Shown here: positions 35,736 to 44,579 of the stretch, in pieces
How positions within the stretch are numbered: the stretch's first letter is position 1
Layout: every line of letters starts with the position of its first letter
Assembly (NCBI RefSeq): GCF_025822765.1
Contig: NZ_JACKUK010000023.1
Location: forward strand, 1 to 64,000
Source of the DNA: Mycobacterium barrassiae
GTDB taxonomy: Bacteria > Actinomycetota > Actinomycetes > Mycobacteriales > Mycobacteriaceae
Length of the DNA stretch: 64,000 nucleotides
Reading direction: 5' to 3'
The notes under the pieces: model-generated
What the model was told of the DNA's origin: nothing
The model's database searches: none
The model's input: only the letters and a program-made list of their open reading frames with translations
Program-made: the position numbers and the translations under genes

Positions 35736-37031
35736 CTACCGCCGCCGGGTGTTGCGCTTACCCGATGGTCGCCCGGTCTTGCCGCTCGTGGGACGGGTCG
35801 GGCGCGCTCCGGGCGCGGGCTTCTCGGGTGCCGTCGTCGTGGGTGCTGTCGTCGTGGGTGCTGTGGACGTGCTCGCCACCGCGGCCTTCGCCGGCGCCTT
35901 GGCTTCCTCCGACGCCGATCGCTCGTCGTCGCTGTCCGACGTCCGCGCGGCACTCCCCTTGCGACGGTTGAGCACCCGGCGGGTGTGTGACCGCACCTCG
36001 TCGGTGCGTTCCCGCAACGACACCAGCAGTGGCGTAGCGAAGTAGATCGACGAATACGTTCCGACGATCACGCCGACCAGCTGCACGAGCGCCAAATCCA
36101 TCAGCGTGCCAACACCCAGCAACCAGACCGCGATCACCATCAGAGCCAGAATCGGAAGCACCGAGATGAGGCTGGTGTTGATCGACCTCATGAAGGTCTG
36201 GTTGACCGCCAGGTTGGCGTGCTCGGCGAACGTCCGGCGCGTCGTGTGCTGGAAACCGTGGGTGTTCTCCTCGACCTTGTCGAAAACGATCACCGTGTCG
36301 TAGAGCGAGAAACCGAGGATGGTCAGCAGACCGATCACCGTCGCCGGCGTGACCTCGAAGCCGACGATGGAGTAGATCCCGGCGGTCACGACGAGGTCGA
36401 ACACCAGCGTGGCCAACGCCGCCGCGGCCATGTAGCGCTCGTAGCGCACGGTGATGTAGACGGCGGCCAGCGCGAGGAACACCACCAGGGCGATGAGAGC
36501 TTTCTTGGTGATCTGCCCGCCCCAGGTCTCCGACACCGCCGAATCGCTGATCGCGTTCTTGCTGGGCTGTCCGTCCGGTCCCCGCGGTTGGAACGCGTCG
36601 AACAGCGCCGTGCGCAGCTTCTCGATCTCTTCGTTGTTCAGGGTTTCCGAGCGGATCTGCACCGTGGCCGAATCGCCGCTGCCGACGAGGACCACGGCCT
36701 CGGCTTCCTTGCCGAGCGCCTCGCTGAACACGTCTTCGACCTGTTGCGTGGTCACGGTGCCGGTCGCGGTCTGCGCCGGCATGGACACCTTGGTGCCGCC
36801 CTCGAAATCGATGCCGAAGGTGAAGCCGCGCAGCAGGATGCTCAGGACGGCAACGGCCACGATGACGCCGGAGACCGTGTACCAGAGCTTGCGCTTACCG
36901 ATGACCTCGAACGCGCCCGTGCCGGTGTAGAGCCGGGTGAAGAAGCCGTGCTGCGGTGTCGCCGTGCTTTCGAGGTCGGGTGCCTCGACGGCTTCGGTCG
37001 TCAGCTCCGCTGAATCCTTGTTCTTGGCCAT
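35736..37031 (-). CDS. secF: Protein translocase subunit SecF
   Basis: 431 residues, longer than typical. Six membrane helices are present, with the family segments FGIDFEGGTKV, ALAALVFDLVVTAGIYSI-like and TPATVIGLLTILGFSLYDTVIVFDKVEEN. The last 75 residues form an acidic then Pro/Thr/Lys/Arg-rich cytoplasmic tail (TSTAPTTTAPTTTAPEKP to SGKRNTRRR). With SecD and YajC it uses the proton gradient to help late steps of SecYEG export. It starts 4 bp after secD. Confidence 0.95.
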   Translation of the reverse strand: MAKNKDSAELTTEAVEAPDLESTATPQHGFFTRLYTGTGAFEVIGKRKLWYTVSGVIVAVAVLSILLRGFTFGIDFEGGTKVSMPAQTATGTVTTQQVEDVFSEALGKEAEAVVLVGSGDSATVQIRSETLNNEEIEKLRTALFDAFQPRGPDGQPSKNAISDSAVSETWGGQITKKALIALVVFLALAAVYITVRYERYMAAAALATLVFDLVVTAGIYSIVGFEVTPATVIGLLTILGFSLYDTVIVFDKVEENTHGFQHTTRRTFAEHANLAVNQTFMRSINTSLISVLPILALMVIAVWLLGVGTLMDLALVQLVGVIVGTYSSIYFATPLLVSLRERTDEVRSHTRRVLNRRKGSAARTSDSDDERSASEEAKAPAKAAVASTSTAPTTTAPTTTAPEKPAPGARPTRPTSGKTGRPSGKRNTRRR

Positions 37032-37035
37032 CTCG

Positions 37036-38856
37036 CTACCCCCGTCCCGTCAGGTGTGCGGCGGCTCGTCGCTCGCGGGCGATCTGCTGCACCGCGCCCA
37101 GACCGTTCAGCCTCGGCTTGGCCAGCGTCGGCGACTTCGACGCGATGTAGACGAGTGGCCAGGTCACCAGGACCACGACCACGACGTCGAGAATGGTTGT
37201 GAGGCCCAAGGTGAACGCGAAACCCTTCACCTGGCCGACAGCCAGGACATAGAGGACGGCGGCGGCCAGGAACGTCACTGCGTTGCCGGACAGGATCGTC
37301 TTGCGCGCCCTGTTCCAGCCTCGGGGCACGGCCGAGCGGAACGAGCGGCCGTCGCGTATCTCGTCCTTGATGCGTTCGAAGAACACCACGAACGAGTCGG
37401 CCGTCATACCGATACCGATGATCAGACCCGCGATGCCGGCCAGGTCGAGCGTGTAGTTGATGTATCTGCCGAGAAGCACCAGGATCGCGTAAACCATTGC
37501 GCCGGAAGCGACCAGCGACAGCGCGATCAGCACGCCCAGGACGCGGTAGTACAGCAGCGAATAGAGCAGCACCAGTGCCAGCCCGACCGCACCCGCGATC
37601 AGACCTGCCCGCAGCGACGTCAAACCCAGTGTCGCCGAGACGGTTTCGGCTTCCGAGGACTCGAAGGACAGCGGAAGCGAGCCGTACTTCAACACGTTGG
37701 CCAGTTCGCGGGCCGTCGACTCGGTGAACTGTCCGCTGATCTGCGTGCGGCCGCCCGGAATGGGCTCGCGAATCTCGGGGGCGCTGACCACCTTCGAGTC
37801 GAGCACGAAGGCGGTCTGGGTGCCGACGTTCGCCGCGGTGAAGTCGGCCCAGATCTTGGTGGCGTCGCTCTTGAACTGGAGGTCGACGATGTACTGGGCC
37901 GATTGCTGATCCAGTCCCGAGCTCGCGTTCTCGATCTGTTCGCCGCTGATGATCGACTTGTCGAGGAGATAGACCTCGTTGCCGTTCTGCGAGCACGTGA
38001 TCAACGGCAGGTTCGGGTCGTCGTTGCCGGCCAGCACGTCGTCCTCGCCACATCGGGTTGCCTGGAACTGCAGCGCGAGGATCTGGATCTGTTGGTCGGT
38101 GCTCTGCCGCAGTTCCTTCTCGTCGGCGATGCGCTGCTGGAGCGTGGGTTCTCCGGGTGGCGGGGCCGGGGTCGGCTCCTGTCCCGGAGGCGCGGGCTGG
38201 GTCTGCTGGCCCGAAGGCGCAGGCTGAGGCGACGGCGCTGGGGTCGGCGAGGGCTCGGGTGAGGGCTGGGTGGGCGGTTGCTCCGGGTAGGGCCGCGGCT
38301 GCGGGGCCGGAGACTGCGCAGGCGGTGCGGGCTGTGCGGGCGCTCCTGGCGGGACTCCTGCGCCCCCTGGCGGAAGTTCGGCGCCTCCCGGCGGTGCCGG
38401 GGCCCCGGGCTCTTCCGGAGGAAGCGGAGGTGCGCCCTCGGGCTCCTCGATCGGCGGCTGCTGGCCGGCCGGTACGGCTGGCATCACATGGATGACGGGC
38501 CTGATGTACAGCCGTGCCGTCTGACCCAGGTTGCGGGCCTCGCTGCTGTCGCTGCCGGGCACGGTGATGACGAGGTTGTCGCCGTCGATGATGACTTCGG
38601 ATCCCGAAACGCCCAGGCCGTTCACCCGGTCGCTGATGATCGACTGCGCCTGGAGCAGGGCGTCGCGGGTGGGGCGCGAGCCGTCCGGCGTGCGAGCGGT
38701 GAGCGTTACGCGGGTGCCGCCCTGCAGATCGATACCGAGCTTCGGCTCGGCTTTCTTGTCCCCGGTCAGGAACACCAACAAGTATGCGCCGACCAGCAAT
38801 ACCAAGAAGAGCGCAAGGTATCGGGCAGGGTGCACCGGCGTCGAAGACGATGCCAC
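37036..38856 (-). CDS. secD: Protein translocase subunit SecD
   Basis: 606 residues from GTG 38856. Helix 1 ([18 protein letters not shown]) precedes the P1 domain with [13 protein letters not shown] strongly Pro-rich insertion at about 130-237 interrupts the extracytoplasmic domain. Five C-terminal helices follow, including [26 protein letters not shown]. It works with SecF in protein export. It is 72 bp downstream of yajC, with a hairpin in that gap. Insertion length looks lineage-variable. Confidence 0.95.
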   Translation of the reverse strand: MASSSTPVHPARYLALFLVLLVGAYLLVFLTGDKKAEPKLGIDLQGGTRVTLTARTPDGSRPTRDALLQAQSIISDRVNGLGVSGSEVIIDGDNLVITVPGSDSSEARNLGQTARLYIRPVIHVMPAVPAGQQPPIEEPEGAPPLPPEEPGAPAPPGGAELPPGGAGVPPGAPAQPAPPAQSPAPQPRPYPEQPPTQPSPEPSPTPAPSPQPAPSGQQTQPAPPGQEPTPAPPPGEPTLQQRIADEKELRQSTDQQIQILALQFQATRCGEDDVLAGNDDPNLPLITCSQNGNEVYLLDKSIISGEQIENASSGLDQQSAQYIVDLQFKSDATKIWADFTAANVGTQTAFVLDSKVVSAPEIREPIPGGRTQISGQFTESTARELANVLKYGSLPLSFESSEAETVSATLGLTSLRAGLIAGAVGLALVLLYSLLYYRVLGVLIALSLVASGAMVYAILVLLGRYINYTLDLAGIAGLIIGIGMTADSFVVFFERIKDEIRDGRSFRSAVPRGWNRARKTILSGNAVTFLAAAVLYVLAVGQVKGFAFTLGLTTILDVVVVVLVTWPLVYIASKSPTLAKPRLNGLGAVQQIARERRAAAHLTGRG

Positions 38857-38906
38857 GTTTCTAGGGTCTCCTCGAGATCAGTTCGTCAGCACCGCAAAGG
38901 TTACGT

Positions 38907-38926
38907 GCTGAGGCTGAGTCCTCAGC
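38907..38926. other. Hairpin in the yajC-secD gap
   Basis: GCTGAGG (38907-38913) and CCTCAGC (38920-38926) pair perfectly around a 6-nt loop directly after the yajC stop. It may be an mRNA processing or partial-attenuation site between yajC and secDF. Confidence 0.45.
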
Positions 38927-38928
38927 CC

Positions 38929-39273
38929 TCAGTCCTTCTTGTTCGGGCTTTCGGTGATTTCGGTGGCCGTCGACTCTTCGTCGTCGAAGTCCTCGAAATC
39001 TTCGTCCTCGTCGGTCTCGGGCTCGATCTTGTCGCGCACCGCCAGCTTCATCCAGGTGGTGACCACGCCGGGTGCGATCTCCAGGTCCACGGAGTCGTCG
39101 GTGATGCCGGTGATCGTGCCTTCCAGGCCCGACGTGGTGTGGATGCGGTCACCGATTTGAAGCGACTCATGCAGATCGATGGTGGCCTGCATCGCCTTCT
39201 TCTGACGGCGCGACGCGAAGAACATGAAGAGGCCCATGATGATGATGAGCGGCAGGAAAATGACCAGATCCAT
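38929..39273 (-). CDS. yajC: Preprotein translocase subunit YajC
   Basis: 114 residues from ATG 39273. One N-terminal helix (DLVIFLPLIIIMGLFMFFA) is followed by RRQKKAMQA and the conserved beta core (LQIGDRIHTTSGLEGTITGI). The tail is acidic (EPETDEDEDFEDFDDEE). It is first in the yajC-secD-secF block and is an accessory of the Sec translocase. Confidence 0.92.
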   Translation of the reverse strand: MDLVIFLPLIIIMGLFMFFASRRQKKAMQATIDLHESLQIGDRIHTTSGLEGTITGITDDSVDLEIAPGVVTTWMKLAVRDKIEPETDEDEDFEDFDDEESTATEITESPNKKD

Positions 39274-39403
39274 GTGAGCAGCTGTCTTTCGTATCGGTCT
39301 CGGTTCACAGCGCAAGACCGGCAGGTCAGACGCTTCGTCAGGGACCAGTGTGCCATTGCGGGCGCAGATCACCGAGTGCGCCCGTCCCTAGAGCTGGCAG
39401 TGC

Positions 39404-39409
39404 TAGCTT
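39404..39409 (+). promoter_or_regulatory. -10 box of a leaderless transcript (VOC gene)
   Basis: TAGCTT (TANNNT) ends 6 nt before the GTG at 39416 and no Shine-Dalgarno sequence is present, as in several other genes of this window. Confidence 0.45.
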
Positions 39410-39415
39410 CCGTGG

Positions 39416-39825
39416 GTGCTCGGTCACCTCGGCATCAACGTCGAAGACCTGACCGCGGCCAAGAACTATTACGACGTACTCATGCCCTTGCTGGGCTTCG
39501 AGGAATTCCTCAGCGCAGAGGACGAGTTCGCTTACCGGCCAGCGGGCGGCAAGCCCGGCACATATCTTTTCTTCTATCCGTCGGCCGAGCCGTCGCAATA
39601 TTCACGGCACCAGGCCGGACTCCAGCATCTCGCGTTCATTGTCAAACCCGGTCGCGGGTGAACGAGGTCCATGAGCTCGTCACCGCGTTGACGCCGCGGT
39701 GGGGCGGGCAGGTGCTCCATCCGCCACAAACTTTTCCGCAATATCCGCAGCCGTATTTCGCCACGTTCTGGCTCGACCCGTGGGGCGTAATGCTCGAAGC
39801 CGTGTGCCACTACGACCGGGGCTGA
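39416..39825 (+). pseudogene. VOC (glyoxalase-fold) protein, frameshifted
   Basis: The first frame (39416-39661) encodes HLGINVEDLTAAKNYYDVLMPLLGF to LQHLAFIVKPGRG and then stops. The +1 frame continues the same domain, TRSRVNEVHELVTALTP and ATFWLDPWGVMLEAVCHYD, to the TGA at 39823-39825. Loss of one base near 39644-39646 (GTCAAACCC) explains both. The intact protein would be about 136 residues with VOC metal-site residues in both halves. It is either a recent pseudogene or a sequencing error in a C-run. Confidence 0.82.
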
Positions 39826-39976
39826 CCGAACTGCGACGAAATCCGTTGCGTCGTCCCGCGGCAGCCGTTGATTCCGCCACGACCTACCGGAGTTTTCAAT
39901 CGGATCGGTGCGCCGCCGACTAGGCTCGTACCGCGACGCGTCGCGCGTCGAAACCCCAGTTCGTCAGGAGGCGGAA

Positions 39977-41317
39977 TTGAGCACCCTCGAGCAGAGCCGC
40001 TACCTCGCCACCGCGATACCCGGCCCGCTGTCGCAGGCGCTCATCGACAGGAAGAGCGCCGCCGTGTCCCGTGGGGTGGGCAACACCATGCCTGTGTATG
40101 CGTCGCGGGCGTTCGGCGGCATCGTCGAGGACGTCGACGGCAACCGGCTCATCGACCTCGGTTCGGGTATCGCGGTGACCACCATCGGGAACGCGTCGCC
40201 GGCCGTCGTCGCCGCCATCGGCGATCAGGCGGCCCGATTCACCCACACCTGCTTCATGATCACGCCCTACGAGGGGTATGTCGCGGTCGCCGAACAGCTC
40301 AACCGGCTGACGCCCGGCAGCTTCGAGAAACGGTCGGCGCTGTTCAACTCGGGGTCGGAGGCCGTGGAGAACGCGATCAAGATCGCCAGGACCTATACGC
40401 GTAAGCCCGCGGTGGTGTCGTTCGATCACGCGTATCACGGCCGGACCAACCTGACGATGGCGTTGACCGCCAAGTCGATGCCCTACAAGCACGGCTTCGG
40501 CCCGTTCGCACCCGAGATCTACCGCGCCCCGCTGTCGTACCCGTTCCGCGACGCGGAGTTCGGCAAGGAGCTGGCCACCGACGGTGAGCTCGCGGCCAAA
40601 CGCGCCATCACGGTGATCGACAAACAGGTGGGCGCCGACAACCTCGCTGCGGTGATCATCGAACCCATCCAGGGTGAGGGCGGCTTCATCGTGCCTGCCG
40701 ACGGCTTCCTGCCGACCCTGTTGGACTGGTGCCGGAAGAACAACGTGGTGTTCATCGCCGACGAGGTGCAGACCGGGTTCGCGCGCACCGGCGCGATGTT
40801 CGCGTGCGAACACGAGGGCATCGAGCCGGACCTCATCGTCACCGCCAAGGGCATCGCCGACGGTATGCCGTTGTCCGGCGTCACCGGCCGCGCCGAGATC
40901 ATGGACGCCCCGCACGTCAGCGGGCTCGGCGGCACGTACGGCGGCAACCCGGTGGCATGCGCGGCCGCGCTGGCCACGATCGAAACCATCGAAGCCGACG
41001 GCCTGGTGGAGCGCGCGCGTCAGATCGAAGCCCTGATGAAGGACCGGCTGGGCCGGCTGCAGGCCGAGGACGACCGCATCGGCGACGTCCGCGGTCGCGG
41101 GGCGATGATCGCGATGGAGTTGGTCAAGCCCGGCACCACCGAGCCCGACGCCGATCTGACCAAGGCGCTGTGCGCGGGCTGTCACGCCGCGGGCGTGATC
41201 GTGTTGTCCTGCGGCACATTCGGCAACGTGCTGAGATTCCTTCCACCGCTGACCATCAGCGACGACCTTCTCGTCGAAGGTCTCGATGTCCTTGCCCTTG
41301 TTCTCAAAGACCAGTAA
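39977..41317 (+). CDS. gabT: 4-aminobutyrate aminotransferase
   Basis: 446 residues from TTG 39977, which sits 5 nt after AGGAGG; no better start exists. Class III PLP aminotransferase: FNSGSEAVENAIKIAR, HAYHGRTNLTMALT, the cofactor Asp in FIADEVQTGFARTG and the Schiff-base Lys in IVTAKGIADGMPLSG. It transfers the amino group of GABA to 2-oxoglutarate to give succinate semialdehyde. It is followed 18 bp later by an aldehyde dehydrogenase that probably supplies GABA. Confidence 0.93.
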   Translation: MSTLEQSRYLATAIPGPLSQALIDRKSAAVSRGVGNTMPVYASRAFGGIVEDVDGNRLIDLGSGIAVTTIGNASPAVVAAIGDQAARFTHTCFMITPYEGYVAVAEQLNRLTPGSFEKRSALFNSGSEAVENAIKIARTYTRKPAVVSFDHAYHGRTNLTMALTAKSMPYKHGFGPFAPEIYRAPLSYPFRDAEFGKELATDGELAAKRAITVIDKQVGADNLAAVIIEPIQGEGGFIVPADGFLPTLLDWCRKNNVVFIADEVQTGFARTGAMFACEHEGIEPDLIVTAKGIADGMPLSGVTGRAEIMDAPHVSGLGGTYGGNPVACAAALATIETIEADGLVERARQIEALMKDRLGRLQAEDDRIGDVRGRGAMIAMELVKPGTTEPDADLTKALCAGCHAAGVIVLSCGTFGNVLRFLPPLTISDDLLVEGLDVLALVLKDQ

Positions 41318-41335
41318 CCGAAGGAGTTCACATCC

Positions 41336-42769
41336 ATGACGAAGGTTCAGAATTTCATCGGCGGCGAGCTCGTCGACTCCGTCAGCGGGGCCACGATGCC
41401 GCTGGTGGATCCCACCACCGGCGAGGAGTACGCCACGGCGCCGATCTCCAACGAGGCCGACATCGACAACGCGTACGCGGCGGCGTCGAAAGCGTTCGCC
41501 GACTGGAAGCGCACGACGCCGTCGCATCGCCAGAAGGCGCTGCTCGACTTCGCCGACGACGTCGAGCGCAACGCGCAGGCACTCGTCGAGGCCGAGGGAC
41601 GCAACACGGGTAAGCCGAACCACGTCACCGCGGCCGAAGAGATTCCGCCGATGCTCGACCAGATCCGGTTCTTCGCAGGCGCGGCGCGGCTGTTGGAGGG
41701 TAAGTCCGCCGGCGAGTACATGGAGAACCACACGTCGTGGATCCGCCGCGAGCCCGTCGGCGTCATCGGCCAGGTCTCCCCCTGGAACTACCCGATGATG
41801 ATGGCGATCTGGAAGTTCTGCCCGGCGATCGCCGCGGGCAACACCGTGGTGATCAAGCCGAGCGACACCACGCCGGTGACCACCGTGATGCTCGCCGAGA
41901 TCGCCGCCAAGCATTTCCCGCCAGGCGTGCTGAATGTCGTGTGCGGCGACCGGAATACGGGTGCCGCGGTGGTGGCGCATCCGACACCGGAGATGGTGTC
42001 GATCACCGGTTCGGTGGCCGCGGGCCGCGCGGTGGCCGTCAGCGCGGGCGGACATCTGAAGCGCACGCACCTGGAGTTGGGCGGCAAGGCGCCGGTGATC
42101 GTGTTCGACGACAGCGACATCGCCAGCGCCGCCGAGGGCATCGCGACGGCTGGCTACTTCAATGCCGGCCAGGACTGCACCGCGGCCACCCGGGTGCTGG
42201 CGACCGCCAAGGTGGCCTCGGATCTGACCGAGGCGCTGGCCGAGCAGGCACGGGGTGCGACGACGACGTTCGGCAAGGCCGCCGACGACGAGGACGCCTG
42301 GGTGCCGCCGGTCAACAATGTCAACCAGATGGAGCGGGTGCTGTCGTTCTTCGAGGATGTGCCGTCGCACGCCAACCTGGCTGTCGGCGGAAAACGCCAG
42401 GGCGACAAGGGTTTCTATGTGGAGCCGACGGTCATCGGCGGGCTGCACCAGGACGACCGTCTGGTGCAGCAGGAGATTTTCGGACCGGTGATCACGGTGC
42501 AGTCGTTCTCGGATGAGGACGAGGCGATCGCGTGGGCCAACGGCACCGAGTACGGACTCGCGTCATCGGTGTGGACGAAGGACGTATCGCGGGCCCTACG
42601 GGTGTCGGCAGCGCTGAACTTCGGGTGCGTGTGGATCAACACCCACATTCCGTTGGTCGCCGAGATGCCGCACGGCGGGTTCAAGTCGTCGGGCCACGGC
42701 AAGGACCTGTCGATGTACGGTTTCGAGGACTACACGCGCATCAAGCACGTGATGGCCTTCACCGGCTAG
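41336..42769 (+). CDS. Gamma-aminobutyraldehyde dehydrogenase-like ALDH
   Basis: 477 residues. ALDH fold: [21 protein letters not shown], catalytic Glu in LELGGKAP and Cys in [12 protein letters not shown]. The segment [24 protein letters not shown] resembles enzymes that oxidise 4-aminobutanal to GABA rather than succinate-semialdehyde dehydrogenases. With gabT in the same operon the likely route is putrescine-derived aminobutanal to GABA to succinate semialdehyde. The last step's enzyme is not in this window. A family B dyad follows the stop. Confidence 0.87.
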   Translation: MTKVQNFIGGELVDSVSGATMPLVDPTTGEEYATAPISNEADIDNAYAAASKAFADWKRTTPSHRQKALLDFADDVERNAQALVEAEGRNTGKPNHVTAAEEIPPMLDQIRFFAGAARLLEGKSAGEYMENHTSWIRREPVGVIGQVSPWNYPMMMAIWKFCPAIAAGNTVVIKPSDTTPVTTVMLAEIAAKHFPPGVLNVVCGDRNTGAAVVAHPTPEMVSITGSVAAGRAVAVSAGGHLKRTHLELGGKAPVIVFDDSDIASAAEGIATAGYFNAGQDCTAATRVLATAKVASDLTEALAEQARGATTTFGKAADDEDAWVPPVNNVNQMERVLSFFEDVPSHANLAVGGKRQGDKGFYVEPTVIGGLHQDDRLVQQEIFGPVITVQSFSDEDEAIAWANGTEYGLASSVWTKDVSRALRVSAALNFGCVWINTHIPLVAEMPHGGFKSSGHGKDLSMYGFEDYTRIKHVMAFTG

Positions 42770-42779
42770 CTTTTCCTGC

Positions 42780-42839
42780 GCGAGCAGACGCGAAAACCCT
42801 TATTTCGACGGCATTTTGGGGGTTTTCACGTCTGCTCGC
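42780..42839. repeat. Intergenic dyad, family B copy 2
   Basis: GCGAGCAGACGCGAAAACCC (42780-42799) pairs with 42820-42839, matching at 19 of 20 positions. It shares the GCGAGCAGAC arms with copy 1 at 9849-9908. The right arm lies inside the 3' end of the hydrolase gene and encodes part of its last residues (RADVKTP). Confidence 0.82.
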
Positions 42840-43645
42840 CAAAAGGAGGTGACGAGCCGCAGGATCCGGTCGCGGTCGAGCAGCAACGGCGAGACGTGAC
42901 CGGTGCCTGCGACCTCCTCGACACGACAATCCGGAATCTTGGTGCACGTTTCGCGGGCCTCGGCGGGGCGCCATCCGGTGACGTCGTCGCGCACCGACAT
43001 GACCAACGTCGGCACCGTGATGCGCGGCAGCAGATCTTCGATGCCGGTGCGTTTCAGCATCATCGACCGCATCGCGCGATACATCGCTGTGCGATCGGCG
43101 TCGTGGAATGACGCCATGATCGTCTCGGCCAGTTCCGGTTGTGCGGCGATCGCATCGGCGCCGAGCAACGAGTCGAACAGCTGCTTCATGATGAACCCGC
43201 TGGGCCCGGCGAGTCGGTACATCGCGACGAGCGGCCACGCCGTGGCGAGCTTTTCCCGCAGATTGAATCCCTGCACGGGCGTACCGATCGTGGTCAATGT
43301 CCGCAGCCGCGATCCCGTGGCGAGCCGAATCCCGACGTGCCCGCCCCACGCATTGCCCAACCAGTCGACGGGTCCGGTCAGACCGAGACGGTCCAGTGCC
43401 TGCTCCGCGGCGGCAGCGACTTCCTCGAACGTGAAATCCCGCCGCACTTCTTCGCTCTTGCCGTGTGACGGGCCGTCGATGCAGTAGACCGTGCGGTCGG
43501 CCGCCAGGGCCACGGCCAGCGGCTTCCACGAGCGGGAATCGATAAACAGGCTGTGCCACAACACAACCGGCGGACCTGTTCCGCTGCGCTGGACATGAAG
43601 CCGGCCGAGGTCGGTGCTGACGAAATTCGGGCTCGGGGTGATCAT
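42800..43645 (-). CDS. Alpha/beta-hydrolase-fold protein lacking the Ser nucleophile
   Basis: 281 residues. The fold is clear (VVLWHSLFIDSRSW; YCIDGPSHGKS; VMSVRDDVTGW acid region; GTGHVSPLL His). The nucleophile elbow reads WLGNAWGGHVG, so the expected Ser at position 99 is Ala, read directly from GCG. It may be non-catalytic, a binding protein, or use another mechanism. The last residues come from a family B repeat. It is divergent from a MarR gene and probably controlled by it. Confidence 0.82.
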   Translation of the reverse strand: MITPSPNFVSTDLGRLHVQRSGTGPPVVLWHSLFIDSRSWKPLAVALAADRTVYCIDGPSHGKSEEVRRDFTFEEVAAAAEQALDRLGLTGPVDWLGNAWGGHVGIRLATGSRLRTLTTIGTPVQGFNLREKLATAWPLVAMYRLAGPSGFIMKQLFDSLLGADAIAAQPELAETIMASFHDADRTAMYRAMRSMMLKRTGIEDLLPRITVPTLVMSVRDDVTGWRPAEARETCTKIPDCRVEEVAGTGHVSPLLLDRDRILRLVTSFWRADVKTPKMPSK

Positions 43646-43662
43646 CGCGCCGCTCCAATTAC

Positions 43663-43682
43663 TTCGGAAACCGAAACTTCGG
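43663..43682. promoter_or_regulatory. Candidate MarR operator
   Basis: Two overlapping palindromes share one half: TTCGG-aaa-CCGAA (43663-43675) and CCGAA-ac-TTCGG (43671-43682). They lie in the gap between the divergent hydrolase and marR genes. Binding by the adjacent MarR is inferred. Confidence 0.55.
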
Positions 43683-43705
43683 TATCCGTAGTATCCTCAC
43701 CTGTC

Positions 43706-44170
43706 ATGGCCGCGTCAAGGGATCGGGCGCAAGACCGCCTGGCGATCGGGCAGCTCCTGGTCAGGCTGTTGCGTGAGTTTCGTGACGACCTCGCCGCGCC
43801 GCGCGCCGAAGCCGGTTACAGCGATATACGCGAGACGCACTTCCAGATCTTCGGCAATATCCGGATGGGCGGGATCCGCCTCACCGAACTGGCCGACCGT
43901 GCACAGCTGAGCCTGGCCGCCGCTTCGGAATTGGTGAACGATCTCGTCGACCTCGGCTATCTGACCCGCCGCCCGGATCCGGCGGACGGCCGTGCCAAGC
44001 TCATCGACCTGACGAAGCGGGGTCAGGCGCTGATGGTTGACGCGGGCGAACGCGTCATCGACATCGAACGCAGGTGGGCACAGATCGTCGGGGAGCGGAA
44101 CTTCGCGCAGATGACGCGGACGATGCAGCGTCTGCTCGACGAATTGGACCCCAAAGAGTCGAGGAGTTAA
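43706..44170 (+). CDS. MarR-family transcriptional regulator
   Basis: 154 residues with a winged helix (GGIRLTELADRAQLSLAAASELVNDLVDLGYLTRRPDPADGRAKLIDLT); the DGRA wing is typical. It is divergent from the atypical alpha/beta-hydrolase and likely regulates it and itself. It converges on the P450-like fragment, with a 4-bp overlap of stop codons (44167-44170). The inducer is unknown. Confidence 0.88.
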   Translation: MAASRDRAQDRLAIGQLLVRLLREFRDDLAAPRAEAGYSDIRETHFQIFGNIRMGGIRLTELADRAQLSLAAASELVNDLVDLGYLTRRPDPADGRAKLIDLTKRGQALMVDAGERVIDIERRWAQIVGERNFAQMTRTMQRLLDELDPKESRS

Positions 44171-44472
44171 CCGGCGCAGACGACGAGATCCGCGACGAAC
44201 CGGCGGATGTCATCGGTCGTCAGCGCCTGTCCGTCGATCTCGACATCGATCAGCTGCGAGAGCAGATCGTCGGTGGGGTGCGTGCAGCGGTCAGCGATCA
44301 TGACGTCGACGTACTGGTGCAGCGCGTCACGCGACTTCGACGACATCGGGGTTTCGGCCCACCGTGTGAACAGGCGCCAGTCCCGCTCAGGCACGCCGAG
44401 CGCCTCGCAGATGGCGACGACCGAATGCTGGCGTGCCGCATTGGAATCCGTGGTACCCGGCCTGTAGGTCAT
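44167..44472 (-). CDS. Orphan cytochrome P450-like fragment
   Basis: 101 residues. VVAICEALGVPERDWRLFTRWAE and HPTDDLLSQLIDVEIDGQALTTDDIRRFVADLVVCAG match the D-to-I helix region of bacterial P450s, but the protein stops in the I helix. The heme-binding Cys loop, ExxR and the N-terminal part are absent, so it cannot be a monooxygenase. Yet AAGGAGG lies 5 nt before the ATG and two similar sites lie upstream, so it appears to be expressed. It is either a remnant with a living promoter or a repurposed small protein. Confidence 0.68.
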   Translation of the reverse strand: MTYRPGTTDSNAARQHSVVAICEALGVPERDWRLFTRWAETPMSSKSRDALHQYVDVMIADRCTHPTDDLLSQLIDVEIDGQALTTDDIRRFVADLVVCAG

Positions 44473-44493
44473 CTCGGCCTCCTTGAAAACGAG

Positions 44494-44510
44494 TAGATAA
44501 GTCGACTATC
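44494..44510. promoter_or_regulatory. Operator-like site 1 upstream of the P450 fragment
   Basis: TAGATA-AGTCGA-CTATC has the same half-sites and spacing as site 2 (44563-44579) and centres on GTCGAC. It lies 22 bp upstream of the fragment's start. The regulator is unknown. Confidence 0.5.
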
Positions 44511-44562
44511 GGTTGCGCCGAGCCGCGAATCATCCGCCGGTCGGCGTACTTTCGATCAGAGT

Positions 44563-44579
44563 TAGATAGTCAGGCTATC
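44563..44579. promoter_or_regulatory. Operator-like site 2 upstream of the P450 fragment
   Basis: TAGATA-GTCAGG-CTATC repeats site 1 with the same 6-bp spacing, 69 bp away. Within it AGATAG and CTATCT form a perfect 6-bp palindrome (44564-44580). Confidence 0.5.

Noticed and set aside
39920-42448. 842-codon open frame on the minus strand opposite gabT and the aldehyde dehydrogenase
   Set aside because: Both sense genes have full catalytic motifs and ribosome binding sites; the antisense product is His/Arg-rich with no recognisable fold.
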